The notes under the pieces are model-generated. The model was not told where the DNA came from and did no database searches. It saw only the letters and a list, made by a program, of their open reading frames with translations. The translations under genes were made by a program, and so were the position numbers. DNA of 64,000 nucleotides from Hoplostethus atlanticus (lineage: Eukaryota; Chordata; Actinopteri; Trachichthyiformes; Trachichthyidae), in NCBI GenBank assembly GCA_034670405.1, contig JAXDDX010000043.1, positions 1 through 64,000 on the forward strand, given 5' to 3'. Shown in pieces: positions 40,600-52,179 of the stretch. Within the stretch, counting starts at the first letter, position 1. Every line of letters begins with the position of its first letter.

Positions 40600-41090
40600 T
40601 ACACATCCCTTTCCCTTTCACAGCGGAGCAACGACCCGGGTTATTCCTGGGTCAGGCATTGGTGTGAATGGGTCAAAACGCGTTATCAGACCCAGGTCCG
40701 CGATCCTGATCTTGACCTGGGAATAACCCGGGTCAGATGCAGCTCAGCTGCGGTGTGAACGGGGCGACCTGGTTTACACAAATGACGGGAACTCTTATTG
40801 GTTAAGATCAGAGGCACATTATATGCCAGCCAGTTCACAACAAGGTCCGCAACAACGAACCAATAGAACAAATAACAATGGAGAATTGGAAAGATTAGGA
40901 AATCAGAGAGCTTCTGTCCATTCGTGGGGAAGAAGCAATAAAGCGTCAAATTACCGGGATGGTAAAAGTTTCAATTATCTACGGCAATATTCCCGGGACA
41001 GTAGTTTGGTTGGAATGGGTCCAACACGGGAATGACCTGTGTTCAATTACCCTTGTAAATCATGGGATTTGTGTGTGAAAGGGGTATTAA
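40600..41090 (+). mobile_element. Small DNA element carrying a broken Myb/SANT-like domain
   Basis: The left side has CCCTTTCCCTTTCACAGC and the right side GTGTGTGAAAGGGGTATTA, partly inverted copies. Around 40635-40740 GACCCGGGTTATTCCTGGGT is complementary to the CTGGGAATAACCCGGGTC stretch, giving an internal palindrome. At 40878-41030 (+) the frame reads ENWKD, a stop, EIRELLSIRGEEAIKRQITG and IIYGNIPG, matching a Myb/SANT-like domain of Harbinger-associated proteins. The stop and short length show it is inactive. Confidence 0.5.
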
Positions 41091-42221
41091 TTATTTTTAT
41101 GGTGTGATTGTTGCTCTTGAAAATAATGTGCTAACAACAATATTGTTTTTTTTCTTGTGTTGCACATACATGGTCATGGTCATAAATGCTAGCAATTGAT
41201 ACAATTGATAAATGCTAGCAATATGATGTTAAAATGCTTATGAAATTGGTTAATTTATTATCATACACACATGCACCTGTACATTTATTATATAATTTTA
41301 TTGTATGATGCGTTGGAACACATTTTGACATAATATTGGGGTTGTTTCAGAGATATCTATTAAAAAGCTTGACTGGGGCCTGTATTAGTGATATTTTTGC
41401 ATTTATGACTACTGGTACACAAAAGACTATTTATTTTTCAATTTGAAAACATTAGATGGAAAAGAAACTTGCACTAACCTGGGCTGCTTGAGTGGGTGCA
41501 CAAACTGGCATGGTTAAGCTGTATCAAACAGATACAAATCCACAAATAGTGATGAAACCTGGTTGCGGTGCTCAGTAATGTAAATTCTAGCATGAAGCCT
41601 TGTAAAATCGTCCAAGTCAAAAAAGAAATGTCACTTACTTAAAGTGATACAAGAATGTAGGACAATATATTATATAGATATTATATAAGACAATTTTGTT
41701 ACGCATATCTCACTTAGTCAAATAATGATGGTGTTTGGCAGTCAGGACTCACCCTAGGAATGAAGATCAGGACAGGGCATGCACGGTGGTGAATCTTCCT
41801 TCTTAATGTAGGACTATGCAGCCTCTAGATTAGTCTATTCTTCTAGATGTTAAAGTAATAGGTTACATTACAATAGTACTTTCTGTTTAGAGTATATTAC
41901 TATCCACATTACCTTTGAGTTATTAAAAAACGCACAAACAAAATGATTCTTGCAAAATGTGTTAGTCATCCATTAATGTAGTAATATAGACATATCAGAC
42001 TATTTGATTTACTATTTCCCAGTCCTTGAGGAGGATCTACTTCCCTGTAACTCTTTTGGTGTTTTTTTCTGATGTTTTACAAGCTGCAAAATGTATATAC
42101 AAGTATGTTTACAAAATATGATCAGAACAAAAACCCATGAAAATCTCTCTGAAATGTCTGGTCAAGACAGCAAGATTCTATATAACACATATTACATAGT
42201 GAGAAACCCTAATCAGGATTC
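41091..42221. other. No recognisable feature
   Basis: This is A+T-rich intergenic sequence with stops in all frames. No terminal repeats, exon-like segments or family edges were detected. Confidence 0.4.
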
Positions 42222-42833
42222 TGTTGCGATTGTGTTACAGGACCCAAGTGCAAACTATAGACACAGAGACGATGGTAGGGAAAAACAAGGTTTTACTGGG
42301 GAATTAGTACAGAGAATGGCAAGGTAGGAATGGCAAGCTGGGGAGACGGGCTGGTGCAGGAGCGGGGTGAACGGAGCTGGGAGACAGGCAGGGAACCAGG
42401 AAGACAGACAGGCAGGCAGGGTAGACAGGCAGGGAACCAGGAAGACAGACAGGCAGGCAGGCAGGGTAGACAGGCGGTGGTAGGTCGGCAGGCGGGGAGT
42501 CAGGGAAGGAGACTGGATCTGGATACAGGACAACAAGGTTAGTAAAGGCGTAGGAGAAACTTTGAGATAAATCTGCAAAGCGGCCGAGAGGCGAGACTGA
42601 CGGGGCAGTACAAACAACGATCTGGCGATGAGTGGTTGGAAAGCCGGGGTTCTTATACAGGAGGAGATGACTTGATGGATAGCAGGTGTGCGGGGTAGAG
42701 TAGGTGAGCGGGAGGTGGTGATGAGCCAGGGAGGAGCCGGAGTCTGGAGCCACGCCCGCCAACACATACACACAGACAGACAGAGACAGACAGGTAGAGA
42801 GACTGCTAGGAGGCAGAAGTGGAGGGCGTGACA
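42222..42833 (-). mobile_element. Solo LTR
   Basis: On the minus strand it begins TGTCACGCCCTCCACTTCTG (42833) and ends GCAACA (42222), with the imperfect 5-base flanks GATTC on the left and GGTTC on the right. A TATAAGAACCCCGGC box lies about 175 bases in (near 42650), and a TAAAACCTTG segment near the other end may include the polyadenylation region. A purine-rich AGACAGGCAGGCAGG-type minisatellite occupies 42380-42480. ORFs on both strands are composition effects. The related split copy is at 32530-33480. Confidence 0.65.
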
Positions 42834-43656
42834 GGTTCTCACTATGGCCCTGATGGAAAATTCCATGGCTTTTCATGGGTAAAAAAAAGTCGCAGCCACC
42901 ATATGATGCAATGAATGCATGAATCAATTTGGAAAACTGGTTTACTGTTGGTTTGCAGTCTGTATAAACCCAGTTTCCAAAATTAATATTTATGGTCGTA
43001 TTTACAAATTAATAGCATTGATAATAGCATGACAGAATGTGTTAACATATTAACATATACATTTTAGTATATCCCTGTAAAGTGATCCATTTGTAAAATT
43101 CACTGATATTTCATGATTCCCCCAGAGGATTTAATAAATTCCCTGTTTGGAATACAACCTCTCAAAATGTCATGATGTTCCAGGCATCGCCTGAGAAGCG
43201 GGAATCCTGTACAATGACTAATCCAATTACCAAACTAATAAAAGTCTGGTGTGCCCTTAAGGGGTGAGGGGGAGGTTACCTTACTTTACCATGACCTGAT
43301 CTACACCCTGCATTGCACTGTACAGTAATTACTGTCTCAGGCGGAGTTGTGAGCATGAAAAGGAAGATAAGTGATAGGGGTATTTGGCGATATGGGCGTG
43401 GTCTGCATAAGAACTTAAAAAATAAAAAAAGAGGAGAGCTGGGGTAGAGAGTGACAAGTGATTTCTGAGAGAGAGGATCTTATCAGGGCAGTTTTTCCCA
43501 TGCAGTGAGGGCTTGTTGTTAGCATTGTCTTGGCATCAGGACCTGCTCACATTACCACATTGGCTCTGGCACAACCCACTTGAGGGCTGTGCCTGTAGTT
43601 CCCGCTGAGCAGCAGTCATAGCCCTGAGCCCTGCTTCTACTGGACGCCTGTCCGTC
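42834..43656 (+). promoter_or_regulatory. Upstream region of desmoglein unit B (putative promoter and 5' UTR)
   Basis: The region just before the unit B start codon is free of recognisable repeats, unlike the rest of the window. At 43400-43425 GCATAAGAACTTAAAAAATA could serve as an A+T-rich promoter box, followed by a purine-rich GAGAGGAGAGCTGGGG stretch and a moderate-GC leader to the ATG at 43657. No upstream ORF overlaps the start in a way that would block it. Exact start of transcription is unknown. Confidence 0.4.
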
Positions 43657-43704
43657 ATGGAGTCCTTGTCAACCACTGTTTTGCTGTTGAATCTGGCAGT
43701 GATG
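43657..43704 (+). CDS. dsg2-like: Desmoglein unit B exon 1: start codon and signal peptide
   Basis: The exon has ATG in a GTCATGG context, then 16 codons (MESLSTTVLLLNLAVM) and a clean GTGAGT donor, ending in phase 0. The hydrophobic core TTVLLLNLAVM is the start of a secretory signal. A 16-codon phase-0 first exon is the layout I know for desmoglein genes. It is supported by the in-phase propeptide exon at 54462; a short second exon may lie between them and could not be seen. It starts unit B, 7.4 kb after the end of unit A. Confidence 0.68.
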
Positions 43705-44889
43705 GTGAGTTTGGATCTCTCTGTGTGTGTGTGTTTCAAATTTCAAATAAGTTAAATAAGGACAAGCCAATGTCAACTGACAGTCTGTTTTTATCTTTTA
43801 AAATGTTAGTCCATGACTTTTCCTAGACCTACTTTCTGTACAAACCAGCGTTGTTGAATTTGTAAATCACAAAAAGGAAATACTAGTTGTAGTTACATGA
43901 ACCCTATTAAATTGATGCCTGGGTGGCTTTCTCTTAGATCTCCCAAATTCATTTTTCTGGTGTTACCAAATAAAACCTAGGACCAAAACTCTCTGTGCTG
44001 AATGTACAGAGGAATTTACAGTGCATGAAAAAAGACAGAATAATGCATAATATTGCCTTTCAATATTTATAGTAATATTGTTATGTGTAACATTTGTGGG
44101 CAGTTATATGTTGTGTTACTCTTGAGAAATTTAAAATACATTAAAATAATAATTCATTAGTTCAGAAATATAGATACTTTACCCTCCATGACCTCAAATT
44201 GTGTTAAATCCATCTTTATTTGATTTAGGATTTACTGCAACAGAAAAGGTTTCATTTTCTAGATTCAGTTTACAACTAGGCTTTTAAAATAGTCATGAGA
44301 GAAAATAGAAATGCGGTGCCCCTCGGGAAAATAATTCTGCATAAAATTTCATACACTTTGCACAAAAGTTTACCCAAGTTATAAAAGTAATGTTATTACT
44401 TCCAATAATAATATTACTCATTGCCACAATTCAGAATAATGCATCTCCTTCTATTCAGTGTAACTTCTGCATGGGACACTGGACCAGTGCACTGTTGGTC
44501 ATTCACTACATGTTGAACGTCTATATCTAGAGTGAACAGTCCTTTGTATCTCTAGCACTGTCCTTTCACACCGTATGCAAGGTCTTTCGCAAGTCAACTT
44601 TATCTGTATAGTTAAGTTAATTTTTGCAATTTTGGTATACATTGAAATTGGCACTGCTTTAATATTAAAAGCCATGGTTAGTGTATATAGTTGCTCAGAA
44701 GCCCTAAAGACAAACTCACAGAAATTCACAGAAATGTATTGGAAAAACACCCAGAATAATGTCAAAGTGACTGTCAGAAAAACATTTTTTTCTTGTTGTT
44801 TCCATGTTGTACAAGCAAAAAAGACTGATACATATGGTGGGTGTAAATTATAATGTCAAGTTCAGGGAGTATAAATGATTTAAAACATG
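43705..44889. other. Intron 1 of unit B, no recognisable feature
   Basis: This is A+T-rich sequence. An open frame at 44575-44853 and its opposite-strand counterpart show no domain. A small second coding exon of the desmoglein could hide anywhere in the 10.7 kb to 54461 but is too short to call. Confidence 0.4.
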
Positions 44890-45200
44890 TTCATGTAGCT
44901 TTATCATGTCCCAGTTTAGGTCACCTAACAAGATAAATTCAGATTTGGTGTAAGGGGCCAGGAGAGAGCACAGACTGGTGCTGACAGTGGGCAGTAACAC
45001 CCAGCAACCATTACACGGGAGTTATTTGAAAGTTTCAGTTTCAATAACGAGTAAATCAAACTTTTGGGAACAGATTTGGCTAAAATAACAGTGCACTGTA
45101 GATGGTCTTTTGTCGAGATGGCTACCCCAACACATCTAATAATAGTTCCTATCCTGGTTAAGGTCTTGTTCGGGATAAGAGAACCTTGGCTGTACATCTT
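44890..45200 (-). mobile_element. LINE endonuclease fragment
   Basis: The minus strand reads KLSNNSRVMVAGCYCPLSAPV and then a decayed LTPNLNL block; NNS-x-V-x-V-A-G-C-Y-x-P-P-S-A-P is a typical endonuclease block of CR1/jockey-type LINEs. Only about 300 bases remain. The two truncated LINE fragments at 36640-37490 and 52180-53690 might be of the same family. Confidence 0.55.
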
Positions 45201-48200
45201 GGAAACTTATCTTACACATAATCTGTACTGAAAAACAGTAAACAGGTGTATAAATATCTCAGATATTAGCAGTGGCAGTGTAATGAGGGCCAGGGGCTAC
45301 GGCCCAAGAGCAGAAGCACACGGAGGCAGGCAGTTGAAGGGAAAAAGTCCAAAGCTCATTATGTGTAACAAAAAGCAACCAGACAAAAGCTTTAGCAAAA
45401 ACTAACAAAGAACTACCAGACATAAGGTGGGAAAACTAGCAAAACAAGAGTAACAAATGCTCACTAGAACAAACTGGAGGCTTGCAGAGTGGTAGCCCTG
45501 ATACAGGACCCTTTGGGATCTTTCATCATATGGGCTGTTTACCTCTCCAGAGGGTCCTTTCCTGCTCCATTGACTTTTTACCACACGAAAGTCAGCAAGC
45601 CCGATACCGAAACCAATGCGTAGAATTTCACTTACCTAAACAGATGTCCATAATCCTTCACTTGTCTACTTTCACCGCGGTGGCCCTCGCTACATCTTCT
45701 ATGCATAAATAAACTTTTATACTTTGTTAAAGACACGTATACTTCAAAATTTCCATTGTAATGAAATCCAAGATGGCTGACAGATGCCTCAAACTCTTCT
45801 TCGGCACTTTGCGTCTGCACAATATGTATGCTGCTTATTGCGCAGACGCAAAGTGCCGAAGAAGAGTTCCCTCATAGCTTTCTCCAGAATTACTTCAACA
45901 TCAACGTTATGCAATATTATTCCCACGAGGCAGCTTCAAGGTGTTGTTACGACCGGCTTGAAAGCCGCAACACAAGGAGGGACGCGACACCGAGTTAGAT
46001 GCAAAATGAATACATTTATTTACAAAAAAATATATAAATTCAGAGAACAAACGAAAAAGCTGGGTCTTGTGTCAGGGAGTTGAGAGCAGTGAACAGTGAA
46101 CAGACACACACACACACGCAAAACAATAACAAGACACAGAATGACACGTAACAGTGTAGTAAATGTGCCTAGCTTCCATTTGAGTTGCCTATAAAAAATT
46201 TCCTTGCCTAGAGGGAGGCCTACTGTGGGAGTTTATTGGTTTGCTTGTCTACTTGGCAAGGGATGACGCTGTTGCTGTATATCCCTTATTCTTTTAGTAG
46301 GCTATGAAACCACATGAGAGCTCCAACCCAGAGAACCAAGCTTCAAAAGTGTTGATGATTTAAAGGGACATTAAGTAACCATTGACCTTTATTGACCTCT
46401 ATAAGAAAACCTTTGGAATAGCAATACTGATTTAAATTCCAATGGGTGGGAAATCGGAGTACTTGACCAAGTAATCTTTGAGTCATTAGTGTTGATCATC
46501 AACCTCTAGCAGAAACATTTTGTGCCATGGGTCAGTAAAAAATCATACTTATTGCATCTTCAATTTCAACACACTGTCCCCGAAAGGAAATATTATTGGT
46601 TTAATTCTGTCACGTCACCTGTGTTCCTGTGTGTCAAACCCCACAGAAGTGCTATACACATGTAAATAAATTAATACAAGATCAATTTCGATATGATTAA
46701 TACATGCTTAATGATGTGAATAGTCATACCCATGGGGGTAACCCCAACTGGAGATGGGGGAACATGACCCCCCCCCACCCCCCACTTGAAAATTGCTATT
46801 TTGTCCCCTCCACTTTTTTCGATTTTATACAGAAATACAACAAGAATGTACCTTTTCTATAGGATTTTATGTGACGTTTAGGGCCTTATTTCTGCTAGAG
46901 GTAGGCCTACCCATGTAATGTGAGATTGTGTGAAAATGCAGGAAATTAGTTTTAAACGGCCAAGTAAATTCTGGGGGAGGAGCCCCAGGCCCCCCACTAC
47001 AATTCTGCCGCCCCCCCCCCCCCCCCCCCACACTTTTCAGAACATGGTTACATCCTTGTTCATACCACAACACCGCACAGACAAGCATGCTCACAGACTA
47101 TATGCAAATACATTCCACTGATCTTACTCACTGCCTTGGACAAATCTTACATTTCCCAGATGAATAGACAAAGCATAATTAAATCAAGAGACATGCAAAA
47201 TAATAGAACGACACTGTGTTCACAAAGTGGCTGATGGCCAGCATATCACACCAATAGATCAGTATGCACTGCATCATATTAATAACATCATGAATGACTT
47301 TTCATTAGACATATTTCTTTTGTTGCTTAGAGCTCACTTTCCCATTGACATTAATTTGCTAATCCTCAGAGTTTGCTGAGTGCAAAACTAAAATCAAAAT
47401 TGTGATTTTTATGACAAAAATTATAGTGTTTGTACAGGATTCAGTCATTTTGTACCAAAACATGAAACAAGCAGTTAGTTAGTTAGTTAGTTACATTAGT
47501 GGGTGACATACAACCACTCTACAGATATGCATTGTGAATCAATCTACATTGAACTGTTGTGCTGATATGACATGATAAAGCAGTGAGAGAGGAGTGGAAA
47601 GATTCAATATATCCTAGCCAATACATCCTGGAAGTTCTGGTAGTGTTTGCATAGGGTGTTTATGCGCATCCAATTTATGAACAATTGGCATTCATCATCT
47701 GATACACCTGGAGTAAGAACAAATTGAGTTTTTCCGCATGCAGTCACAAAGAAACAATGCAGTCAGGTGGATGAATTTGAAAGAGAGAGTACACCCACCC
47801 ACTTTTCTCCTGTGTTTCCAGTACTTCCTGGGTGTGCCAAACAGATGGGCATGTGCCAGGTTCATTCATTTCATTCTTCTTTTATTTAAATCGTGAGGAA
47901 TCTTTGAGGCTCATTTAATGTCGAGATAACAAAGTTAAAGAAAACAGATAGAAAGTAATAGTAATTATAATCCTAATAAAACAATAATAATAAGAAAACT
48001 TTATCTTTCATGCAGTATTTGCATGCTTTTACATTAAAAGGAAAAATTAAAAAGAATTAAAAGGAGAGATAGGAAGATAAAAGTCAAGTGCTTTGCATTA
48101 GGAAGGTCTACAGTCAAATATTAAAAGTGTAAAGAATGCTAATTAAAAGCTTATTAAAAGCTCATTAAAAGCTTACATTTGGTCATTGTTCTAAACTGTC

Positions 48201-48231
48201 CAAAGGTTATGAGAGAATCAATCTTTCATAA
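45201..48231. other. Unit B intron with unclassified repeat-like segments
   Basis: No gene is recognisable. Possible LTR-like blocks start at about 45280 (GAGGGCCAGGGGCTACGGCC) and at about 45947 (TGTTACGACCGGCTTGAAAG, followed by a TACATTTATTTAC signal). At 46730-47050 a C-rich, purine-poor segment with runs of C and GGGGGAGGAGCCCCAGGCCC looks like a fish DNA-element fragment. The rest is A+T rich with an (AGTT)n run near 47475. A perfect hairpin at 45792-45868 is listed separately. Confidence 0.35.
45792..45868. repeat. Perfect hairpin with 27-bp arms and 23-base loop
   Basis: The segment 45792-45818 is the exact reverse complement of 45842-45868, with the loop 45819-45841. The stem sequence (CTTCTTCGGCACTTTGCGTC) is of normal complexity, not a simple repeat. 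The size resembles a microRNA precursor or the core of a palindromic MITE. I see no flanking terminal repeats. Confidence 0.85.
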
Positions 48232-48757
48232 ACTCATGCTTTATTTATATAGCACATTTACAATGTGCTTCACAGATAAAAATATAAAATATGTGCAAAA
48301 TAAGTAAAACAGGTTAAAAAATAAAACACATTATATATTTAATATTATACAATTATACAATACAATACATTCAAACATCCTCAGCAAGGACAATCATTAA
48401 AAGAAGCTGAAAAAAGAAACATTTTTAGCCTATTCTTAAAACAGGCAAGAGTTGGGGCATATTTCAAAGAGTGCAGAAGAGTGTTCCAGCGACTGGGTGC
48501 ATAATAACTAAAAGCTGCCACACCAGATAGCTCACAAGCCTATCTAAAATATATTGACCAGCCAGGCCATTCAATGCCTTAAAAACAATAAGAAGTATCT
48601 TAAAATCAATCCTAGTGGACACAGGGAGCCAGTGGAGGGATTTAAGAATGGGTGAGATGTGAACAGTTTTCTGAGCCCCACTCAGTCTAGCTGCTGCATT
48701 TTGGATCAGTTGGAGGCGTCCCATAACAAATGCATGTACTAGTTTCTCAAGATCTGG

Positions 48758-49998
48758 GACCATATTCACAAAACATTTTATCTTACCACTAAGAGGACTC
48801 CAAAATAGCAGTAAAAGTTTTTAGCTAAGAGTTTTCTCTTAAAACCTATTCACAAAGCTGCTGAGACCAACTTTTAATAAGGAATGGGGAGAGATCTTAA
48901 ACTAAGAGAAAGGGCGGGGTTGACCCCGTTGCTATGGATGATGTCACAAGCTTGCCTGATAGGGGATGGGTCTCTGTCAGTGATTTCATCATAGAAATAC
49001 TGTAGAAGGAGGTATCATGTTGCCATATTCAAATAAAGATTTCAAAATAAAAATGTAGGCTAAGTGTCACTGATTAAACATGAAAACAAGAATAATACAG
49101 GCTACTGACTAGTCAAGTATATGTTCAGGTAATTGTCAGCCTCTGACATATCTGGCATCTCGTGAACAATTAGTGGATATACATATAAGCAGCCTTTTAC
49201 TGATCAGACTAGAATAACCATGGCTGATAGGAAGACGTGTGACGCTACATTGTGCAAACGAAAACGAAAACCAAACTCGACAGAAGAACAGCTTTTACTT
49301 CTTGTCCAACTTGTGCATGAAAGGAAGGACATTATTAAAGGGAAATTTGGAGTTGGGATAACTTCAAAAACCAAAAAAGAAGCATGGGAAAATATATGCT
49401 TGCAAATAAATGCAGCTTTCCCACTTCTGTCCAGAACCACCGATGACTGTGAAAAGCGCTGGTATTCTTTGCAGTCTCAGGGAAGCAACCGCCACAGGTA
49501 ATAGGATGTTAGGCCAATTATTTTCAACTACACTAGACCACAATGTTTGATTCTCTATCATTCAATGTATTTAGCCTATATAAAAATGAACATAAATGTA
49601 TTTATACATAAATGAACCTTGCTACATGTCATCGCAGATTATATTAACATGTAATCTATAATTCTAAATATTTATTGCATTTATTAGGAGGAGGCTCAGC
49701 ACCCAAGGCTCTATCGCCTATTGCCTCAGTGATGTACAGTGTCCTTGGGCACTCAGACACCAGCATAGGATTGTTTGTGATTTGGTCTTAGCGTCTTAGG
49801 AGTCCTCTTGACTACCCCTAACTTTTCACAGATTTAGGAGCTGGTTTTAGTGCTAAAACGCTTTGTGAAATGCTCTTAGACCAAAAATTTAGGAGTCCTA
49901 AAATTAGGACTGACACGCCCATTATTTTGAAGAGTTTCTCCTAAATAAGCAAGTTGGGAGCTACTTTTAGCCTTAACATGTTTTGTGAATACGGCCCC
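48758..49998 (+). mobile_element. PIF/Harbinger-like element 2
   Basis: Its ends are GACCATATTCACAAAACAT (left) and ATGTTTTGTGAATACGGCCCC (right), inverted copies with a few differences. TGG flanks both sides (48755-48757 and 49999-50001), a 3-base target duplication as expected for this superfamily. Inner stretches such as ACTAAGAGGACTCC and GGAGTCCTCTTGAC are also inverted. A + strand ORF (49220-49501) is the element's Myb/SANT-type protein. No transposase frame is present. Confidence 0.78.
49220..49501 (+). CDS. Myb/SANT-like DNA-binding protein of Harbinger-like element 2
   Basis: The 93-codon frame starts with an ATG and reads KPNSTEEQLLLLVQLVHERK, then GKFGVGITSKTKKEAWENIC and TTDDCEKRWYSLQSQ. 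This helix pattern with E-x-x-L-L-L-L-V and a final K-R-W-Y is the three-helix Myb/SANT fold used by Harbinger elements' second protein and by SNARE-domain-like host genes derived from them. An apparent donor (AG|GTAATA) occurs at its end, so the gene may have a second exon. The frame appears undamaged. Confidence 0.65.
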   Translation: MADRKTCDATLCKRKRKPNSTEEQLLLLVQLVHERKDIIKGKFGVGITSKTKKEAWENICLQINAAFPLLSRTTDDCEKRWYSLQSQGSNRHR

Positions 49999-50014
49999 TG
50001 GTTTTGATGTTAGG

Positions 50015-51426
50015 TATGGCGGCATATGAGTGACAAAATCCGCGAGCGCAATTGAGATCACCGCGCGCGTAATTTAAACAGCCGCGCACACATATTATTT
50101 TTGAGAGCGCTTTCACAGCACTCGCGCGCAGAATATATCTGCTCGCACGAGCAATATTGTAACCTGCGAGGAGAAATCCATGCTTTGAGCGCGCGCGCAG
50201 AATCCGAAGCAGCACGCACAACTATCATTGCTCTCCTGCTCGCGAAACTTTCACCTGCTCGCTCGTGAGTGTTTTTTCTTTTTGGCAGTAAGTGGGCGGA
50301 CCCAGTCACAATTGTATCCCTAAATCTAATTGGTTACAGTGATTGGCCTTTTTGTCTCGGCGCAAGTAAACAAGGAAGGAGAAACAATAAAGCTTTATGT
50401 TCTATGAAGTGGTTGATGGAAGAAAAAAAAAAGTTATGGCCACTTGATACCTTGACCTCTGTCATGAAGTGGACTGGTAATGAAGCAGTGGTCTTTTATT
50501 TAATGACTTGTTTGATCGATTGATAGCGTGAAACGTATAGGTTGTGAACGAATCGCGAGCGTCCATGCTTCTCTATCTCCATCAGATGAATGGCAAATGT
50601 CACTGTGATGTGTGTAATAACAAACTCGTCGCGTCTGTTTACGTAAACGTCATCGATGACGTATCAGGGTCTTGAAGGGTTGTCCCATTTCATAGGGGGA
50701 GATTTCAACCACTACCCCTTGTGACCAAGCCGAAGGGCAAGGGGCACTCGAAAACGAGGGGTAGGGCTGAAAATGAGAAATGAGATTTGGCCTAAGTAGC
50801 CTTAATCAAATAAATACGTTGATGAATATATATACATGAATCATTACATACATACATGAATCACTATAATAATTCCAGTGTTCGCGCCCTTTGGCAATTT
50901 ATTCACAATCAGTTATGGGAAAGTGGCAGAAATATTACTGTATAACAGTTATGAATTATGTTCATTCTTTAGGCTATTTGTTTATTTATTTAGTTTAGCT
51001 CTCCTTAAATTGACCGCTGCTGCAGCCAACACCCTTCAAAACGCGCAACTTTTACTTTGAAGGCGAGCTGTCTCTGGTTGCGAGAGGACTGAAGACGAGG
51101 ACTGTAACCAATTAGATTTAGGGATACCATTGTGACTGGGTCCGCCCACTTACTGCCAAAAAGAAAAAACACTCGCGAGCGAGCAGGTGAAAGTTTCGCG
51201 AGCAGGAGAGCAATGATAGTTGTGCGTGCTGCTTCGGATTCTGCGCACGCGCTCAAAGCATGGATTTCTCCTCGCAGGTTACAATATTGCTCGCGCGAGC
51301 AGATATATTCTGCGCGCGAGTGCTGTGAAAGCGCTCTCAAAAATAATATGTGTGCGCGGCTGTTTAAATTACGCGCGCGGTGATCTCAATTGCGCTCGCG
51401 GATTTTGTCACTCATATGCCGCCATA
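50015..51426. mobile_element. 1.4-kb DNA element with 325-bp terminal inverted repeats and 6-bp target duplication
   Basis: The left arm 50015-50339 and the right arm 51102-51426 are inverted copies over about 325 bases with few mismatches. Both ends read TATGGCGGCATATGAG outward to inward. GTTAGG occurs directly on each side (50009-50014 and 51427-51432). The arms are rich in CG dinucleotides and contain many GCGCGC and CTCGC motifs. The 760-base centre contains a GTCCCATTTCATAGGGG stretch and the CCGAAGGGCAAGGGGC motif but no long ORF. Long arms plus a 6-base duplication recall Polinton-type ends, but the terminal AG of that group is absent and the superfamily remains open. Confidence 0.82.
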
Positions 51427-52179
51427 GTTAGGCCTCTTATTTTAGAAAGCTGATCTTCTGATACTGTTGATATGACTGCTAAAATTGAACTCAGCATCTA
51501 AAATTACACCAAGATTCCTCACTTGTGTTTTGGTTTTGAGGGACAATGATGAGCAGAACCCCATACGGGGATCTGAACCAGTTAAGGACCGGGCCATACA
51601 ATCCTATCCATTTTTCCAGTCTATCCAACAGAATTATGTGAGCTACAGTGTCAAATGCAGCAGTGAAATCAAGCAGTACCAGAGTCTGTGTTTATGCAGA
51701 GGTCATTCACAATGGTCAATTCACATGTGGTCTAAATCCTGATTAGAAGTAGTCAAGGTGGTTATTTTGATTTTAAATAAAAGTACACTAGGTTATGGAC
51801 AATTTTTTCAAGGACCTTACTAAGAAAAGGAAGATTGGAGATGGGTCGGTAATTGCTGATAGTTGATAGGTCCAGATTGTTCTTTTTCAGCAGGGGTTTA
51901 ATGACAGCTGTTTTAGGGCATTTGGAAACATGCCGGACTGGAGGGATATGTTGACAATTTGTAGTACCTCGATAGCCAAGCATCTAAAAGTGGCTTTAAA
52001 CATTGAAGTGTAGCCTTGTTTATATGAGAGCATGTATCCATAGTCACTATACTACTATTGAGTGCTGGAGGAGGGGTTATTGATATACTGTAGAAGCTGT
52101 ATTGACTGTACGTAGAAGCTCTGATGAATTCTCTAATGTTAACAATTTTACTGTTTAGGGTGCGTTAAAGATTGAAGAA

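Larger units (their letters stand above)
48232..51990 (-). mobile_element. L2-like LINE (minus), interrupted by two DNA elements
   Basis: The 3' end is at about 48232-48300 (CATGCTTTATTTATATAGCA). The ORF 48769-48464 has LQLIQNAAARLSGAQKTVHI and SLHWLPVSTRIDFK, the C-terminal tail of L2 polymerases. The element resumes after 51426 and continues to about 51990 with AVIKPLLKKNNLDLSTISNY and RPISNLPFLSKVLEKI in the correct order for the minus strand. Between 48758 and 51426 lie a Harbinger-like element and a long-inverted-repeat element, separated by only 10 bases of the LINE (AGATCTGG continues as TTTTGATG). Active-site sequence is degraded. Confidence 0.72.

Noticed and set aside
42255..42927. 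Two overlapping ORFs of about 200 codons, Ser/Pro/Leu rich
   Set aside because: They lie in the solo LTR and its AGACAGGCAGG minisatellite in two frames, so composition explains them.
50058..50309. ORFs in the inverted arms (also 51132-51453), nearly the same in both
   Set aside because: Each is simply the inverted copy of the other, in CpG-rich sequence without a known domain. They could be reconsidered if a longer family member encodes them in continuity.
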